Of a stretch of 64,000 bases of DNA, positions 45,354 to 56,098 are shown in pieces. The first letter of the stretch is position 1. Every line of letters starts with the position of its first letter. Position numbers and translations under genes: made by a program. Location: NCBI GenBank assembly GCA_039519185.1, contig CM076846.1:134823027-134887026 (forward strand), given 5' to 3'. This DNA comes from Astragalus membranaceus. Lineage: Eukaryota; Streptophyta; Magnoliopsida; Fabales; Fabaceae. The notes beneath the pieces were generated by a model. It saw nothing but the letters and a program-made list of their open reading frames with translations. It was not told the DNA's origin and made no database searches.

Positions 45354-46978
45354 TGTAACATCCCCAATTTAGCTAATTTCATTTATTGAAATTAGCAAGA
45401 TATCATGTTTAATTAATTAGTTAATTTAAAATAATTTGGCATAAATGATAATATGTCATAGTTGATTTCATGTCATAACAAATTTAATTACCAATGATAT
45501 AGGTATGTTTGTTTTGATAAGTAATTGATTGATTGTGTGATTGGTTGGGTGTTTTTAGTGAGTAATTATAGTACATGGGCAAAACAGTCAATTAACATTT
45601 TTAGAGACATACCTTCAGCTGACCCATTACTCTCTCTTCACTCCCACAATCGACACACACACTCCAACACACTCACACTTGGAACAAAAACTGAATTTCA
45701 GATTTAGAGAACTTCAGAGAAGAGAGAAAGGTCGCATGAGAGGACTTGGAGAGAACTTCCATGAGTGATGATGCATGTTGAATTTCTTTACACCATTATA
45801 CTCAGCTCATCACCCTCTTTCCATTGATACTAGTTTCATTACCAACATTTCCATCCTTACCAAAAACTCCATTTTCGCACCTACAAGCTTCAAGAGTTAG
45901 AAATGGAGCTTTAAGAGCCGTTAAGTGCTTGCATGTTAGAGTTGAAGGTAGATTGGAGTAGAGCTGACCAACTTTGTGGTTAGAAGCGCATTTGAAGAAG
46001 ATTCAGTAGCTAGAGGTGTTGGAATTCGAATTGGAGTGTTTAGGTATACATTGAGGTGAGGTGAATTACATTAAAATTATGTAAATGAATTTAGTAACCA
46101 CGTGTGAGGTCATGATAACCATTCAAGCGGACTAAATGTCCTTTGAAGATCGGTCCAATGCGGGTAATATTGATTGTTTACGAGACGGCCCAATGCGGGT
46201 ATATATATATATAAATTTTATAAATTGAGGTTTAGGGTGACGACCCTACTATTGAGGTTAGCGTACTAGGGGAGGGGAAGTCATGAGCCTTATGAACCTA
46301 GGCCCCTTGAGGTTTGCCCGCAGTTTATGGTAAGCGAATTGGGTTCACCGCGAATATAGACAATCATTCACGGTGATATGCTAAACAAAAAGAGGATTGT
46401 ACGTGGTTATCTTATTGGACTACGGACAATAGAAGCATGATTACATGCTGTGTTAGAAGAAGTTTCACGTAGTCGCTTAGTAGGGCTACGAGTTAAAAGA
46501 TGCATAATGAACCGATAGAGTTTTAGTGAGGGGTCTCGATAGGACTCACTGAGATAATGTTTATCTCACCCTTTATAATGGTGGTTTTTACAGAGAAACA
46601 GGGAAAGGCAAAGGCAAAGAGGCACGACTAGACGTGATATTCTAAGGAGATGCTGAAGTTTATTTTTATTGCTTATGTTAGTTTTCCCCAGTTGTCTTTG
46701 TGATTTCGATTGTATGACTTATACATTGTTAAAACTTGTAAATCGTTTCCGCTACTTATGTTTTGGATGTTGAACACTAGGGATGCGATAGGTTTATGAA
46801 CATGGAACTTAAGTATATTAAGTAACTCTATGTTATGTTATGAATTGAGGTGATCGTTTGATGATTATTCATCGAAGTTTTTAGTTGTGTTCAATATTTG
46901 GGACAGAAAGTTATCTCTGATGTATGCTAAGTTGTGCATTTTAGTATTTCTACAAGTTAGAAATATTAGGGTGTCACA
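45354..46978 (+). repeat. 3' LTR of element G
   Basis: It starts TGTAACATCCCCAATTTAGC after the polypurine tract AAAAAAGTTGGGGTGAT and ends GGGTGTCACA. It is homologous at both ends to the solo LTR at 25261-39115 but about 1.2 kb shorter, lacking the segment that holds the CG-rich dyads. It contains 'cggtccaatgcgggtatat' repeats near 46140-46205. Confidence 0.85.
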
Positions 46979-47623
46979 GGGAGTCTAATGAATCTAACTG
47001 CAACTCAACTAGATCTTATGTTTGAAGTGAGTCTAATTAGTAGGAACATGAGAAATCCAGCAGAAACACACATGGCAGCAGCAAAAAGAATAGTTATATA
47101 CTTAAAGGGAACAACTAAATTTGGGATTCTCTACAGCAAGGGAGGAAGTGAAAGATTGATTGCCTTCTAAGATTTGGTTGATTATGTAGGGGATATTGAT
47201 GACAAGAAAAGCCCTAATGGCTATGAGTTTATGCTTGAATTTGTTGCAGTGTCGTGGTCTTCAAAAAAATAGCCTCTTGTGACTCTTTTCACCACTGAAT
47301 TTGAGTACGTAGCAGCTGCCTCAAGTGCTTGTCAGTGTGTGGCTGAGAAGGATATTAGAGAAGTTAAAATGTGAGCAGAAACTGTGTACAACAGTGTTAT
47401 GTGATAATAGTTCCACCATCAAGTTGTCCAAGAACCCAACCCTTCATGGAATGAGCAAGCATATAGATTTGAGATTTCATTTTTTGAGAGATCTCTCTAA
47501 AGATGGACTAATTGAGTTGAAGAACTACAAGTCAGAAGAACAAGTTGCAGACATTTTGACCAAATCCCTTAAACTTGAAGCCTTTGTGAACTTGAGAAGC
47601 TGTTTTGGTTTGTGTAAAATGTA
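46979..47623 (+). pseudogene. Ty1/copia RNase H and C-terminus
   Basis: It reads GSLMNLTATQLDLMFEVSL, AKRIVIYLKGTTKFGI, an RNase H region with stops, then LCDNSSTIKLSKNPTLHG, KHIDLRFHFLRDL and VADILTKSLKLEAFVNLR to a natural stop at 47623. This is the end of a copia polyprotein. Its upstream part is missing because element G abuts it. Confidence 0.85.
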
Positions 47624-47745
47624 AAGTCTAAATTAATTGTTTGTAACAATTTATTTTAAGAGAGGATATGCTGAGATACTTGTTAGCTAATAAGTAACAA
47701 TTAGTCAGTTTTAGTTTGTTAAGAAGTTAGTTTGTTCTTACATTT

Positions 47746-48098
47746 TGTTCTGGACAGGACCAAGAGGCCCATTCAGCATTTGGACATGGATTGGCCCGAT
47801 CACTTTGATCCATATCCACCATATGCAAGCCCAATTGTGGTTATCATACTTGGATGGCTCAGATCAACTCTATCAATCTGACGGCTCACAACGGACACGA
47901 ATTCCTATAAATACCAGCTCATATTGCCATAATAAGGTACATTCTCTGATTCCTAGCTAAATCACTCATCTATTCTCAATACTGACTTGAGCGTCAGAGT
48001 GGCTTCGTAGGTACCCCTCCCGGGCTCGCACTAACCTCCGGCCAGGCAGCAGGTGACCTACCAACTGCAGTCCACCCAGCACTGCAATGTACTGAACA
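47746..48098 (+). repeat. 5' LTR of the gag-only element
   Basis: 353 bp, TGTTCTGGACAGG...TACTGAACA. It contains a TATA-like 'cctataaatacc' at about 47905 and is nearly identical to the 3' LTR, differing by scattered substitutions and a small indel near 48010. Confidence 0.9.
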
Positions 48099-48167
48099 TT
48101 GGCGACCACAGTGGGAGATATCTATCTTTCACATCACCTCTACTATTTGAAATTCCTCCTGTTTTCC

Positions 48168-49766
48168 CATGGCACCCAAAGGTAGACCCCGAGTCAAAAG
48201 CATTGCCGCTCCGCAACCCCAGCCAGAGGGCACTCCTGAAGGCCTTGCTGCTTCCACGCCAGACCAAGACATTCAGGTCCCGGCTCCCCAGCCAGCCTCT
48301 ATCCAGATCCCCGTCCAACCTGGGGATGCGGCGACCATCCGCGAGCTCTTGGACCTGTTGTGCAACCGCACCTAGACTATGTTGCAGCAAGAAGCGCGCC
48401 TCAAGCAGATAAAGAGGCGAATGACAGCCATGCCTGAGTAACCTCATCCTCGCTGGAACACCCATTCCCCAAGGACAATGAGCTCCAGGCGCCGCAGATC
48501 TCCACCCAGGCGTCATCACAATCATCGCTCTCCACCTAGACGAAAGCGAGCTCGCCACTCTCCTCCTCGACGCGGCAGGCACCAAGGATCAGATTCACCT
48601 CCAAGCACTCCTCCAACCTCGCCTGACGGTACATACTGGCCTGAGGAGTCTCTCCCCAAAACATCATCGTTCGCATCCTCCAATTCTCGCGAGAGGTCGC
48701 GGAGCCGAGCCAAGACCCATAAGAGGCATCGCCATAGATCTACCTCGAGGGAGATCTCCAGCCCGACGTGACCGTCGAGACCTAGATCTCGGGGACTGGT
48801 CACCTCACAACTCACGATGGACCTCCAATGAAGGACCCTTCACTAGGAAGGTTGACGACTGCCCAATTCCTAGGACCTTAGAGAAGCTCCCAGCCCTCAA
48901 AACGTACGACGGGACTGGGGACCCTGACAGGAATTTGGCCTACTTCTCTGTCATGATGAGATACCAGAGGGCAAGGGAACCCGTACACTGCAAGATCTTT
49001 CCCCTCACTCTCACGGATTCAGCACTAGCTTGGTTCCAGGAGTTGAAACCAAACTCGGTTTCATCCTGAGGGCAGTTGGCCACCATGTTCACAACCCGCT
49101 TTGCCGCTTCCCGCTTTAAGCCAAAATCTCAAGAGGTACTCAGGGCGATCAGGCAAGGAGAGAAAGAAACGCTTAGAGAATATCTGGAAAGGTTCAACAA
49201 GGAGGCTGGCAACGTCAGGAACCTTGAAGACAAGAGAAGGCTCTTTTGGATGAAGGATGGCCTTAAGAAAGGAAGCCTGTTTCAAAGAGACGTGGGGATT
49301 AACAAACCCCGAAGTTTGGATGAGTTCCTTCAGAAGGCACAAAAGTACATGGATTATGAAGAAGACAACATGGCATACCAAGAGGAAGCCAAGGTTGGCA
49401 GCAAGAAGGACGAGCTGGCTTGCAAAGCCATTGAAGAACCATGGCGAAGCGATTCCAATATGACAGCACTCCTCGTGAGCCCCGACCTCGACAATGTCAC
49501 TTCTCAGAGTACACCCGGCTGAACACATCCCAGGCTAAGATCTTGCCGAATGCGCCGATGCGGAGTTTTGGGACATCAAACAGCCCGAACCTCTCGTGCA
49601 AAGGAATGACCAAACCTCTAAGAAGTACTGTCGTTATCACAAAATTTATGGGCACAGTACCAACAAATGCAACACCCTCAGGGACAACATTGAAGAAATG
49701 ATCCGCGAAGGGAAGCTCGCTCAGTACGTAAATGAGGAAGATGATGAGACTCGTGACTCTGAATAG
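48168..49766 (+). pseudogene. Gag gene of the TR-GAG-like element
   Basis: It starts at MAPKGRPRVKS (48168). The N-terminal part is Pro/Gln-rich with two early stops, then an Arg/Ser-rich stretch (SSRRRRSPPRRHHNH at 48481) and the capsid homology region (TYDGTGDPDRNLAYF, FPLTLTDSALAWFQEL, TRFAASRFKPKSQEVL, ETLREYLERFNKEAG). The C-terminus has a CHHC-type knuckle CRYHKIYGHSTNKC near 49633 and ends at TAG 49766. Breaks at about 48373, 48440, 48770, 49067 and 49523 inactivate it. The type resembles Tat/Athila/Ogre gag. Confidence 0.8.
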
Positions 49767-50296
49767 AGAGCAGGGAATCAGGACTGGAAACTAGAACTAG
49801 GCCTAGTTAAGAATTTTATTGTTTGGACACAAATGCAGAATGTAAAAGCTCGATATGAATGATTAAAAATTCATCTTTCAATTACAGTTTTTGCTCTAGT
49901 TCACTAGATTGACGTTTGTTCCAAAGGAAATTCCTTAAGGACAAGAAAGAAAAAGGGCCCAACTCCATAGTTAGGGGTAGAGCGAGACAAATTTGAGACC
50001 CGACATAGCCTGCAAGGAAGGACTGCCTACTTCGCAGGGGCAACCTCGACATTAACCCTAAGCCAAGACCATCTTTCCAAGACGATGGTTTTGCAAACAC
50101 ATCTCTGGATGCAAGATCGCGCGAAGTAGGCAAGCGCTGGCATGCACCTCCAATCCTAGCAAAGGAATCAAGAGTGCCACGGCACGCCGAAACAAATAAG
50201 ACCATCAGTAAAAATACTGGACAAAGGAAGACACCATTATCGTTTGCATTTTTCCTATTTACCAAAGCAAGGATCTCATAATTCTTTCCACTAAGT
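49767..50296. other. Non-coding spacer of the TR-GAG-like element
   Basis: No open frame with family similarity is seen. The stretch between gag and the first tandem array would hold pol in an autonomous relative. Confidence 0.5.
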
Positions 50297-50620
50297 GACC
50301 TTGGTGGTCACAACCCCTTGGACGAGTTCTATCCGGGCCGAGTCCTGGTAAACTGTACCAAGGGTATACTTCAAGCTGACCTTGGTGGTCACAACCCCTT
50401 GGGCGAGTTCTATCCGGGCCGAGTCCTGGTAAAATGTGCCAAGGGTACACTTCAAGATGACCATGTTGGTCACAACCCGTTGGGCGAGTTCTATCCGAGC
50501 CGAGTCCTGGTGAACTGTGCCAAGGGTATACTTCAAGATGACCTTGGTGGGTCACGTCCCTTTATGACGAGTTCTATCCAGGTCGAGTTTTGGTAAACTC
50601 TGTTCAGAGTATACTTCATT
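50297..50620 (+). repeat. Tandem array 1, 81-bp unit, four copies
   Basis: Units begin 'gaccttggtggtcacaacc' at 50297, 50378, 50459 and 50540, exactly 81 bp apart, so the unit is 27 codons and stays open on both strands. Copies 1-3 are about 90% identical by eye; copy 4 is more diverged. No known protein repeat is recognised. Confidence 0.9.
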
Positions 50621-50739
50621 ACAAATTGTCCCGAGAGGCGTCGACAACTTAACCGCCTAAAGTAAGACAAATTTAGCGACTGTCTACCGGAAAAATCCTA
50701 AGTCCAAAGAGAAGGCGCACACGCGAAAAATCACCAGTA

Positions 50740-52280
50740 GGGCGTGAGACCATGAGGTCACGGTTCCATGATCAAGGTTTGCTGGTGAAGGGCGCTATGG
50801 GCGCCAAGTTCCATGATCAAGGTTTGCTGGTGAAGGGCGCCAAGGTCCATGATCAAGGTTTGCTGGTGAAGGGCGCCAAGATCCCATGTTCACGGTTTTG
50901 CAAGTGAAGGCCGCCAAGATTCTACGTTCTCGGTTTGCAAGAGCAGGGCGCCAAGATCCCATGTTCGCGGTTTGTAAGTGAAGGGCACCAAGGGCGCCAA
51001 GATTCTATGTTCTCGGTTTGCAAGAGCCAGGCGCCAAGGGCGCCAAGATCCCATGTTCACGGTTTGCAAGTGAAGGGCGCCAAGATTCTATGTTCACGGT
51101 TTGCAAGAGCAGGGCGCCAAGGGCGCCAAGATCCCATGTTCACGGTTTGCAAGTGAAGGACACCAAGGGCGCCATGATTCTATGTTCTCGGTTTGCAAGA
51201 GCAGGGCGCCAAGATCCCATGTTCACGGTTTGCAAGTGAAGGGAACCAAGGGCGCCCAGATTCTATGTTCTCGGTTTGCAAGAGCAGGGCGCCAAGGGCG
51301 CCAAGATCTCATGTTCACGGTTTGCAAGTGAAGGGCGCCAAGATTCTATGTTCCTGGTTTGCAACAGAAGGGCGCCAAGATCCCATGTTCACGGTTTGCA
51401 AGTGAAGGGGGCGCCAAAGGCGCCAAGATTCTATGTTCTCGATTTGCAAGAGCAGGGCGCCAAGATCCCATGTTCACGGTTTGCAAGTGAAGGGCGCCAA
51501 GATTCTATGTTCTCGGTTTCCAAGGGCAATGCACCAAGGACGCCAAGATCCCATGTTCACGGTTTGCAAGTGAAGGGCGCCAAGGGCGCCAATATTCTAT
51601 GTTCTCGGTTTGCAAGAGCAGGGCGCCAAGATCCCATGTTCACGGTTTGCATGTTCTCGCTTTGTGTGGCAGGGACATGGTCCTGGGCGCCAAGGGCGCC
51701 AACGTGACGGGTTATGCATGGTCACGAGTTGTGGCTGCTGGGCGCCAAGGTGACGGGTTCTATAGAGCATGGTCACAGTTTGTGGTGCCGGGCGCCAAGG
51801 TGACGGGTTATGCTATGGTAACGGTTTGTGCTGCTGGGTGCCAAGGTGACGGTTTACATTGAGCAACGTCACTGTTTCTCCCTGCTGGGCACCAAAGGCG
51901 CCAAGATGAAGGTTTGGGCTAGCAAGGTCATGGGTGTGGTTGCTGGGCGCCAAGGGCGCCAAGTTCATGCAAGATCACGGTTTGTGTTGGCTCCTGGGCG
52001 CCATGGGCGCCAAGTTCATGCAAGTTCACGGTTTGTGTTGGCTCTTGGGCGCCATGGGCGCCAAGGTCACGATTTGTTCCAATGTGACCATGGTCATAGT
52101 TTGTGGCCTTTAAAGAAGAAAATCATGGTCACGGTCTGCTTAAGGGAAGCCATGGTCACGGTTTATGAAAAGTTAGCCATGGTCACGGATTATAAAACAT
52201 CTCCTATCGTCACGGTTCTCACATATATCATGATCACAGTTTGATGAGCCATGGTCACGGTTAAGAAGCATCTCGTATGG
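50740..52280 (+). repeat. Tandem array 2, 83-bp composite unit and derivatives
   Basis: The core unit alternates GGGCGCCAAGATCCCATG..CACGGTTTGCAAGTGAA and GGGCGCCAAGATTCTATG..CTCGGTTTGCAAGAGCA, period 83 bp, at 50935, 51018 and 51101, with some units extended to 92 bp by an extra GGGCGCCAA. It covers roughly 50,880-51,650. The flanks, 50,750-50,880 and 51,650-52,280, are degenerate forms ending in single 'catggtcacggttt' words. The array lies just upstream of the 3' LTR. Confidence 0.9.
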
Positions 52281-52640
52281 TCACGATTTATGAACTTCAA
52301 GCATAAATGATGAGTCACAATTTTCTTATGGCCATAGTGTGCATTAAAAGAAGAAGGAAGAAGACATACACTTACCCAAGAGGGGAAGAAAAGAAGATTG
52401 CTCCCACTTCTCACACACCTCTCTCAAAAATTTCAGAAGAGTGATTCAAGAGATGAAGACCCACCTACTTAGGGTGGGTGAAAAAAGTAATAAGATCATT
52501 TTTCTTTTTTCTCAAAGATCAAAAGCAAAAGTATTGTCGTCAAACAAAGACATTTTGTACAACCTGACAAGGCATACGAGCCATCGCATCGGACGAATCA
52601 ACGAAAATCCTTCAAGCCAAGACCGTCCTCTGGAATAATC

Positions 52641-53006
52641 TCGGCTTGGGGGGGAACTGTTCTGGACTGGACCAAGAAGCTCATTCAGCATTTGGACATG
52701 GATTGGCCCGATCACTTTGATCCATATCCACCATATGCAAGCCCAATTGTGGTTATCATACTTGGATGGCTCAGATCAACTCTATCAATCTGACGGCTCA
52801 CAACGGACACGAATTCCTATAAATACCAGCTCACATTGCCATAATAAGGTACATTCTCTGATTCCTAGCTAAATCACTCATCTATTCTCAATACTGACTT
52901 GAGCGTCGGAGTGGCTTCGCGGCCCTCCCAGGCTCACAGTAACCTCTGACCAGGCAGCAGGTGACCTACCAACTGCAGTCCACCCAGCACTGCAAGGTAC
53001 CGAACA
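52641..53006 (+). repeat. Polypurine tract and 3' LTR of the gag-only element
   Basis: CTTGGGGGGGAAC at 52645-52657 directly precedes the LTR TGTTCTGGACTGG (52658-53006, 349 bp). The LTR repeats the left copy including the 'tataaatacc' box. Confidence 0.9.
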
Positions 53007-53082
53007 CATTTAAACCAACTTGTAATATGGGCTATATAAGCCAATTCAATCAATGAATGAACTAGTTTTTCCTGAATTCACT

Positions 53083-53723
53083 TTTAGTATACCTTACAAT
53101 TTAGTTATTTAGCTACATTAGGTTATTATAATTAATTTAATAATTTTAAGTGTCATGAAACTCATATGCACCAAACACGTCTTTTCGTGCATGCATGAAC
53201 ATGTCTCATATGTCCCATGGTCATATCTTTTCATTTCTTCATGTAATTCCAAGGGCCCTACACAATACTCTCACTCACTATTTGCTAAGACACCAAATCG
53301 GTGCTGTGAAAAATATAAGTGTTTAATTGAGTTGATGGATTACTCTTCTTTTTTCTTTGTCTCCAGAGAAGACATCATTCTGTTCCACAAAATGGACAAA
53401 GACCTTTACATAATCCTTATGATAAAACCTTAGCCTTAGATTCCAACACCTATAATGTAAATTTTGATATCATTACAGTTCTAAAACCTTTCAAAATAGG
53501 GAAACTCAAAAACCGTATTGGAGCGGGTTTTGGAAGGCTTGGAAAAAAAATCTTCAAATTCCTACAATCTTGTTATAATACTCTAAAAAATAAAAATATT
53601 TTAGTCATAAACATTTTCTTTCACTACTTTACAAATATATTCTCTCAAAGTGAATTTTTTTTCTCTTTCCTCCTCCAAAGCCCTCTCCTCCCCCTCCCTT
53701 CCTAATTCCCAAACCGAGACTAA
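53083..53723. other. Intergenic sequence
   Basis: AT-rich with no recognisable gene. A 92-residue frame at 53155-53433 shows no conserved motif and is probably chance. Confidence 0.4.
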
Positions 53724-53850
53724 AGGTTGTATCATTTCTATTACAAACTGTTTAACAGTTAACGTTTTAGGCTAATGGACTGCAATCTAACTAAAATGGT
53801 AACCGCTAATCAAAATTGTTAAACAATTTGTAATAGAAATGGAACAACCT
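53724..53850. mobile_element. Small hairpin MITE
   Basis: The terminal inverted repeats AGGTTGTATCATTTCTATTA and its inverse, ending TTCCATTTC-complement..ACAACCT at 53850, pair over more than 35 bp. CTAA lies on both sides (53720-53723, 53851-53854). Length is 127 bp. The family is not certain; TAA within the flank would suit a Tourist/Harbinger type. Confidence 0.7.
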
Positions 53851-55402
53851 CTAAGTAATTGGAATCTAAGGCAAACCGTGGGATCTAATATGGTGAGTTT
53901 GATAAAATTGATTATTGCTTATATAGTGTAAAGTAGGGGTGGACAAACGGGCGGGTAGGCCGGATTCGGGTTTTATAACCCACATCCGAAGGAAAACCGA
54001 TGACCAGTTACAACATCCATTTCCGACCATTTGAGAGGCGGTTTCAGGGGTGGCGGTTTCGCGAAGTGGCGGTTCTCAGCAAGAGGATTTGTTCGGTTTG
54101 AATGTAAGCTTCTAAACGGTGTACCTCACTTGGCCAAAGAAGAGAATGAGAGCTTGACCGAAAAAAATTACAGAGAAATGAAGGAAGGAGAGAGAAAAGT
54201 GTGGAAAGAGATAGATGAGGGAGGAAGAAGACAATGAATAGCAGGAGAGAGTTTTCTTGCCTTTAAATACTGTTTGAAAAGTCAAAGAATCGTTTTTTAA
54301 CTCATATTATTACTTTATTGAAATATTGAAAATTGATTAGAAGGGTGCATGTGCGCTACACGGGGGTTTGAATTGTCTAACTTTGTTATTCCTACATTTT
54401 TCTACATTTCTCTCTATTTCTCTCATCATTTGCTTTCTCTCTCATCTTTCTCTCTCCATTTTAAAATAATACATTGTCTCCATATTATCTTAGAGTTTGT
54501 CTAAAGTTAGAGAAAGATAGGGAAAAGGATGTTAGACAATCCAAATCCTATACAGCGATATGTGTTGTGACAAAAGAGAGGTAGTATAGTTGTGCAGTCC
54601 AAAAGAGGTAGTATGTGCTGCACCTTTCTTTTTCGGGCGAGTTCAGTTCTCAATGGGTTTGGTTTCAGACTTTCAGTGATCCAAGTTCGGTTCCAAAAAT
54701 GATGACCATGTTGTGTTTTTATTAGACCCAAAACATTAATGGAATTATAGATATTAATGGAATTATAGCGCTATTGAGTTGGCAATTCAAGCAAGTTTTG
54801 GAAAATCATATCAATTTTGATATATATTTTATAAAATCTTTCTCTTATAGAAGTATGTTTGGAGTGGAGTATTCCTTTTATTGAAAGTGTGAAAAAAGGA
54901 GGCAATTTTGGTGTGTCTACAAGTCAAATAATGCAATAGTATATCAGTATATCTTACAAGCTATATGAAAAAAATGTCAGTATCGTAGCTATCTTGAAAT
55001 ATTCTTTGATGGGTGACCATTTGCTTTGATGTTTCCAAACCCATACGTGAGTTTCAAACTGGTTTTATCGTGAAAACTCAAAAGCTATAAACTGTAGCTT
55101 CTATCTCACCGTGACAATCTACCGTGCAAGTTTAAAGCACCGTGACAATCTTGTCGCTCATCCAAACACATGCTCGAGTTACGTAGGCAAAAAAACAAGT
55201 TAAGCAGTATATTCTTCTACTCATTTCATTTAGAAGTAACTTGACTACTAAAGAAGAAGAACCTGAAGTTACCTTACTGAGAGAGGCTGTGAATTAAGGA
55301 GTAAAATCATGCTCAATAAGTCAAACCGAAAAATAGTTCCATAGCGATTTCGAAGGGACAAAGCCGTGGGATATTCTAGTAGAGTCAACAAGTCTAAAGA
55401 CC
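53851..55402. other. Intergenic sequence with a possible hAT end
   Basis: TAGGGGTGGACAAACGGGC at 53935 looks like the terminus of plant hAT elements, but no matching inverse end was found nearby. The 68-residue frame at 54031-54237 is Gly/Arg- then Glu/Lys-rich and unrecognised. The rest, 54240-55402, shows nothing identifiable. Confidence 0.35.
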
Positions 55403-55404
55403 TA

Positions 55405-55486
55405 CTCCCTCCGGCCCCTATTATAAGAAAATTTTGTCAATTAACCTAAAACTGTAAAATTTTCTTATAATAAGGACCAGAGGGAG
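55405..55486. mobile_element. Stowaway MITE
   Basis: CTCCCTCCGGCCCCTATTAT and its inverse ATAATAAGGACCAGAGGGAG form an 82-bp hairpin flanked by TA on both sides. These are the standard ends and target of Stowaway (Tc1/mariner-derived) MITEs. Confidence 0.9.
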
Positions 55487-55488
55487 TA

Positions 55489-56098
55489 ATTAAGATGGTT
55501 TCCAAAGAAAATACTGTTGATAAACTCCAATGATAAAAACATGATATTGACCTAGTATTTTGTTTTTAAGTCAACTTTTGGACTTTTGACTCTGACTGGC
55601 TCATACAATTGCAAACGTGTTTTAACTGCCTTTTGATCTGCCATGGTTTGTTGATCCTGTGACATTCTACTAACAAAGAATTGTAAGCATAAACATTTCG
55701 AATTATAACCAAATGGGAGGGTTGCTTACAAAATATTGCTCTTTACATTGAAGTATGGAGTGCTACATTCAGCCAAATAATCACTTGGATAGAAAGAAAT
55801 TGAAAGCTAGAACAAATGCTCTTTAATCTTTATAGTTGAAAATGCACCTGAACAAAGATGGGATATGATTGTATATACACTCACCAACAAGGTTTTAAAT
55901 TGCGGCCGCACATTCGTGATCCTTGCATTGCAAAGAATCGCAGTTGAACTCAACTAATGCAAAAACATCAAAAACCATGATGTCACGACCCAGATCGCAA
56001 TAGTAAAACCTTGCTCGCGAGAACAATAGATGCCCAGATAAGAATGAATGCAAAACCTCACAACAAAAATCACAGCAACAATGAATAATTTACTCTTC
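55489..56098. other. 3' flank of the ARO gene
   Basis: No gene. It is the presumed 3' UTR and downstream region of the minus-strand ARO gene. No convincing plant polyadenylation signal could be singled out. Confidence 0.4.

Larger units (their letters stand above)
41403..46978 (+). mobile_element. Tekay-type Ty3/gypsy element G, lacking its 5' LTR
   Basis: The order is PBS, decayed gag, RT, RNase H, integrase with chromodomain-like tail, polypurine tract and one 3' LTR (45354-46978). The 5' LTR is absent. The protease is deleted and several stops or frameshifts break pol, but the RT catalytic loop FIDDI and the integrase Asp/Asp/Glu motifs survive. A palindromic insertion sits in RNase H. 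It ends against a copia remnant. Confidence 0.85.
47746..53006 (+). mobile_element. Gag-only LTR retroelement (TR-GAG-like) with tandem arrays
   Basis: Short LTRs at 47746-48098 and 52658-53006 begin TGTTCTGGAC and end GAACA. They are flanked by perfect CATTT duplications (47741-47745, 53007-53011). A PBS (TTGGCGACCACAGTGGG) follows the left LTR and a polypurine tract (CTTGGGGGGGAAC) precedes the right. The inside has a gag gene and two large tandem arrays but no protease, RT, RNase H or integrase. It must rely on enzymes of another element. Confidence 0.88.
47669..53082 (+). repeat. Copia 3' LTR, split by the gag-only element
   Basis: A purine tract AAGAGAGGATA precedes TGCTGAGATACTTGTTAG. 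The LTR runs to 47745, is interrupted by 47746-53006, and resumes after the second CATTT copy with 'aaaccaacttgtaatatgggctatataagcc', which includes a TATA-like TATATAAG. The end near 53082 is a guess, as the matching LTR is not in the window. Confidence 0.55.

Noticed and set aside
48478..48771. Arg/Ser-rich frame resembling an SR splicing factor
   Set aside because: It sits within the gag region of the retroelement between broken gag pieces, has no RNA-recognition motif, and is better read as the basic N-terminal part of gag.
50880..51700. A regularly spaced repeat array that at first sight looks like a CRISPR array
   Set aside because: The genome is plant nuclear, the repeats are contiguous with no unique spacers, and the array lies inside an LTR retroelement.
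50935..51862. Overlapping open frames of 70-143 codons across the tandem array
   Set aside because: Successive copies start 83 bp apart in different frames; they are by-products of the repeat, not genes.
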